Positions 26,720 to 29,128 of a stretch of 29,128 nucleotides of DNA are shown here, in pieces. The first letter of the stretch is position 1. Every line of letters begins with the position of its first letter. The position numbers were made by a program, and so were the translations under genes. The notes beneath the pieces were generated by a model that searched no databases, was not told the DNA's origin, and was given only the letters and a program-made list of their open reading frames with translations. The DNA is from CAYXDR01 sp046498185 (GTDB taxonomy: Bacteria > Desulfobacterota > DSM-4660 > Desulfatiglandales > Desulfatiglandaceae), in contig JAWOBE010000050.1 of assembly GCA_046498185.1 (NCBI GenBank), forward strand, positions 1 to 29,128, read 5' to 3'.

Positions 26720-27646
26720 TTAGCCCTCCAGTGGTTGGTCGCCGGTGAAATACCGCAGCAGAACCTGTTTTCTCCCGGTAAGACGCTGGTACACCTCGTC
26801 CGGATACCCCAGCGCAATCACCGCACCAACCAGCTCATCGCCCGGGATGCCAAGGCGCCGGAGGATCGTTTTGTCCCTTCTCATGGCCTCAACCGCAAAT
26901 CCGATGAGACAGGTCCCCAGGCCAAGGACATGGGCTGCGAGAAGCATGTTCTGCGTCGCGAGGAGCGCATCCTCTTCCGGGCACGAGGCTTTCTTCTTCG
27001 AGCCTGCCACAATCACGGCGGGCGCCCCGTGAAAAAGCTGGTCGCGCCCTGTCTTTTTCCAGGTTTCGAGGGCATCCTTAACGGTCTGGTAATGATTCTG
27101 GAAATACCGGTCCAGCTCGGGTTTTCCCAGAAGACGAAGTCCTTTTCTTAACCAGGTTTTCTCGGCTGTCCGGTTCACATTCAAGAAGAAATTCCCAACC
27201 CACCGGCCTAGTTTTTCAACCGCCGCACGGTCGGGGAGAATGGTGAAGCTCCATTGCTGGCAATTGGAGCCGGAAGGAGCCGTGATGCCGATTTTCACGA
27301 GATCCTCCAACACCCCCGCCGGTACGGGTTTTTCCTGAAAGTTTCTGCATGAACGCCTGGACTGCATCAGGTTCACCAGTTCCCCGATATCCCCTGTCCC
27401 GAAAGGCAGCCAGGATTCCAGGGTTTCGAAGGTCTTGAATGCTGAAAGTTCCGGATCCAGAGCCGGGACGTTTATCGCACCGGTGGGGCATACAGCCACG
27501 CAGTGGCCGCAGGTGATGCATTCAGGACCCATCACCACGGCCTTTTTCCCCTTCATCGTGATGGTTTCCTTCGGACAGACCTCCACACAAAGGCCGCAGC
27601 CGGTGCAAAGCCCCTCATCTATCGTGGTGGTAACGGCCTTATCCAT
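26720..27646 (-). CDS. Ferredoxin-nitroreductase fusion protein
   Basis: The 308-residue protein joins a 2[4Fe-4S] ferredoxin domain to a nitroreductase-fold flavoprotein. Cys14, 17, 20, 24 and Cys43, 46, 49, 53 form two CxxCxxCxxxCP motifs (LCTGCGLCVEVCP and CITCGHCVAVCP). The FMN domain begins near residue 93 with the phosphate-binding SRRSCRNF and continues with APSGSNCQQW and, near the end, GLGTCLIGF. This architecture is common in anaerobes; electrons would pass from the clusters to FMN, but the acceptor is unknown. AAGGA nine bases upstream supports the ATG at 27646, which overlaps the upstream gene by 28 bp. Confidence 0.9.
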   Translation of the reverse strand: MDKAVTTTIDEGLCTGCGLCVEVCPKETITMKGKKAVVMGPECITCGHCVAVCPTGAINVPALDPELSAFKTFETLESWLPFGTGDIGELVNLMQSRRSCRNFQEKPVPAGVLEDLVKIGITAPSGSNCQQWSFTILPDRAAVEKLGRWVGNFFLNVNRTAEKTWLRKGLRLLGKPELDRYFQNHYQTVKDALETWKKTGRDQLFHGAPAVIVAGSKKKASCPEEDALLATQNMLLAAHVLGLGTCLIGFAVEAMRRDKTILRRLGIPGDELVGAVIALGYPDEVYQRLTGRKQVLLRYFTGDQPLEG

Positions 27647-28884
27647 AACGTGCCATCCTTGTTATATTCCCTCAACCGCGGTCCGAGAACTTTCGTCACG
27701 AATCGCTCACCGAACGTCTCTTTTTCCACCAACCCACAGATTCTATCGTGTACTTCGCGAGCCAGGCCGGCTTTTTCAGCTGCCTTCATCGTAAACGCAT
27801 AGGCATTCAATACGTCCAGGCCTGTAATATCGTACCCATAGCCCTCAACCAGCCAGCGCAATGCAGCCATTCCGGCTTCAACAGCGAAATCCGGCTTTTT
27901 GTCTACAAAATCCCGAGCTGCGCGTGTGAGGGTTTGAGGGGAGCATGGCGTTTTGTTTGCGAGTGCCACCGCCTCATCGAACAGTCCGGCGTCTTTTGAC
28001 GCCGCAAACCATTTTCCTTCCTCCCCCGGCGTGTACGCCACCAGATCCGTCAGCACGTCAGCCGGTTTCTTATGAGGATATTTCCTGCATACCGCTCGAA
28101 ACCACGCCACGTAAGTTCCCGCACGGTTGGCGGCAAGCCCGTATCGCCGGTAGGCATCTTCGGCAAAACCCGAAGAGAGGAGGATATCCTGGCATACATT
28201 ATCAATTTCGAAGTCGTTGGACCACGCGTCCCGGCAGCTTTCTGCGTACCGAATCGCCTCGGCTTTCTTCCCCATCGCTGCAAGGGCTTGAACCGCCCAG
28301 CGCTGGTACGGCCAGAACCTTTCATTCCTGAGTAGATGAACGATTTCGTCATGCCGCCCTGCGGCATAAAGCGCGCTCAGGCACATGGAAGTTCCATGGA
28401 AATGCCTGTGGAACGCTGACTTCGATCCGAGAGCTTCGCGGGTGGCTCCCATCAGGTCGTCCGCCCATCTGGAGGCCAGGTCGGGAAATACGCACAGCTC
28501 ACCCCAGTAGTCGGCAAGCTCCTCGATATAGGGTATGTGATCCTCCTCGTGAGCTTTGAACAATCTTTCCAGCCACCTTTCGCGGGTCGCTCGATCGGTC
28601 TGCGCCGATGCAACGATCGGCACAAGAGCGGCGATGGCGTTCCCGACAGCCCTGCCGATTGCACCCGATGAACTGTCCACGTGCGCCAGCGCGGGAGAAA
28701 CTCTTTCCAAAAAAGAGACGGCCCCCTCCGCGGCAAGCACGTCATCCTTCCGCGCAACTTTCCTGATCTCGGAGACCGCCTCCTTAATCCGCTTGATGGC
28801 GGGTTGCGACCTCCATCCGAAAGCATGCCTGCGAAAGCGCGCCTTGAATTGCCATTTATACTTTTTTGCGTTCCCGGTCATCAT
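27619..28884 (-). CDS. Conserved helical protein of unknown function
   Basis: The 421-residue protein is predicted cytosolic, with no signal peptide or membrane segment. It is rich in Ala, Arg and Lys and appears to be built from helical hairpins resembling TPR/HEAT-like repeats (for example about 170-290). The basic N-terminus KWQFKARFRRHAFGW is distinctive and, from memory, recurs in unannotated proteins of varied bacteria together with the following ALxHVDSSSGAIG-type stretch. I know no function. Its 3' end overlaps the ferredoxin-nitroreductase gene by 28 bp, so they probably share a transcript. Two adjacent ATGs (28884, 28881) are possible starts; AAGGA lies about 11 bases upstream. Confidence 0.75.
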   Translation of the reverse strand: MMTGNAKKYKWQFKARFRRHAFGWRSQPAIKRIKEAVSEIRKVARKDDVLAAEGAVSFLERVSPALAHVDSSSGAIGRAVGNAIAALVPIVASAQTDRATRERWLERLFKAHEEDHIPYIEELADYWGELCVFPDLASRWADDLMGATREALGSKSAFHRHFHGTSMCLSALYAAGRHDEIVHLLRNERFWPYQRWAVQALAAMGKKAEAIRYAESCRDAWSNDFEIDNVCQDILLSSGFAEDAYRRYGLAANRAGTYVAWFRAVCRKYPHKKPADVLTDLVAYTPGEEGKWFAASKDAGLFDEAVALANKTPCSPQTLTRAARDFVDKKPDFAVEAGMAALRWLVEGYGYDITGLDVLNAYAFTMKAAEKAGLAREVHDRICGLVEKETFGERFVTKVLGPRLREYNKDGTLWIRPLPPR

Positions 28885-28971
28885 CCCGTATTACATCCTT
28901 TCCCACATGGCCGAAAGTTTAAGGATATCCAAAAAACAGTCATTCATCAACACGTTGAAAAATCAAAATTT

Positions 28972-29128
28972 AAGCGTGGCGTGCAGGTAGTGGTAGCCAC
29001 TCCGGGCCGTATTCACGACCTGGTGCGCCGCAAGAAGATCAACCTCTCGCAGGTAACCACCCTGGTACTTGATGAGGCCGACGAGATGCTGAAAATGGGC
29101 TTCCGCGAAGATGTGGATGCCATCCTGG
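28972..29128 (+). pseudogene. DEAD-box RNA helicase fragment, lacking its 5' part and cut by the window end
   Basis: The frame starting at 28972 encodes KRGVQVVVATPGR (motif Ib region), then LVLDEADEMLKMGF, which contains the DEAD box (motif II). These are central motifs of an ATP-dependent DEAD-box RNA helicase. A full protein has well over 100 residues before this point (Q motif, Walker A, motif Ia), but the neighbouring minus-strand gene starts at 28884, leaving fewer than 30 codons. The same frame upstream of 28972 has no in-frame ATG back to that gene and no helicase similarity. Either the gene is truncated at its 5' end or the sequence is joined artificially near 28970. Confidence 0.7.

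Overview
The window looks like chromosomal DNA of a GC-rich anaerobic bacterium, most likely a Desulfobacterota (deltaproteobacterial) sulfate reducer or relative. This is an inference from a 218-residue siroheme sulfite/nitrite reductase of the small low-spin type, a class II photolyase, GSI-alpha glutamine synthetase, iron-sulfur PurF, a ferredoxin-nitroreductase fusion and low-complexity intergenic repeats. I saw no rRNA, tRNA, CRISPR array, insertion sequence or phage gene.

Layout. (1) About 1-15650, minus strand: a nitrogen-assimilation block read in the order glnA, an AsnRS/AspRS-core paralogue (probable ammonia-dependent asparagine synthetase), gltB, gltD, carA, carB, purF, ridA. Glutamine is made by the first gene and spent by GltB, CarA and PurF; RidA would remove reactive enamine/imine by-products. 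A near-consensus sigma-54 promoter (GG/GC, 12-bp register) lies about 80 bp upstream of glnA, and a hairpin sits between glnA and the second gene. (2) 15971-16719, plus strand: a sigma-70-type promoter and the small siroheme reductase, divergent from glnA. (3) 16837-22801: a DNA-damage neighbourhood, with a class II photolyase (minus) divergent from a tightly overlapping plus-strand operon of a TudS(DUF523)-DUF1722 protein, an Mre11/SbcD-like nuclease and a Rad50/SbcC-like ATPase whose coiled coil carries a two-helix membrane hairpin where a zinc hook would be expected (YhaO/YhaN-like). (4) 22813-25952: a DJ-1/PfpI protein, a zinc-dependent MDR dehydrogenase and an MFS transporter. (5) 26051-28884, minus strand: a HepT/MntA toxin-antitoxin pair, a ferredoxin-nitroreductase and a conserved helical protein of unknown function. 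(6) 28972-29128: the middle of a DEAD-box RNA helicase with no room for its N-terminus, so either a truncated gene or an assembly junction.

Two families of short intergenic repeats run through the window: a degenerate hexamer (CCGATA/CCGACC), twice arranged as long hairpins between gene blocks, and a degenerate heptamer (GTTATTN), found at the left edge and at two gene junctions inside the nitrogen block. All calls come from reading the sequence and from memory of protein families; no database search was run.
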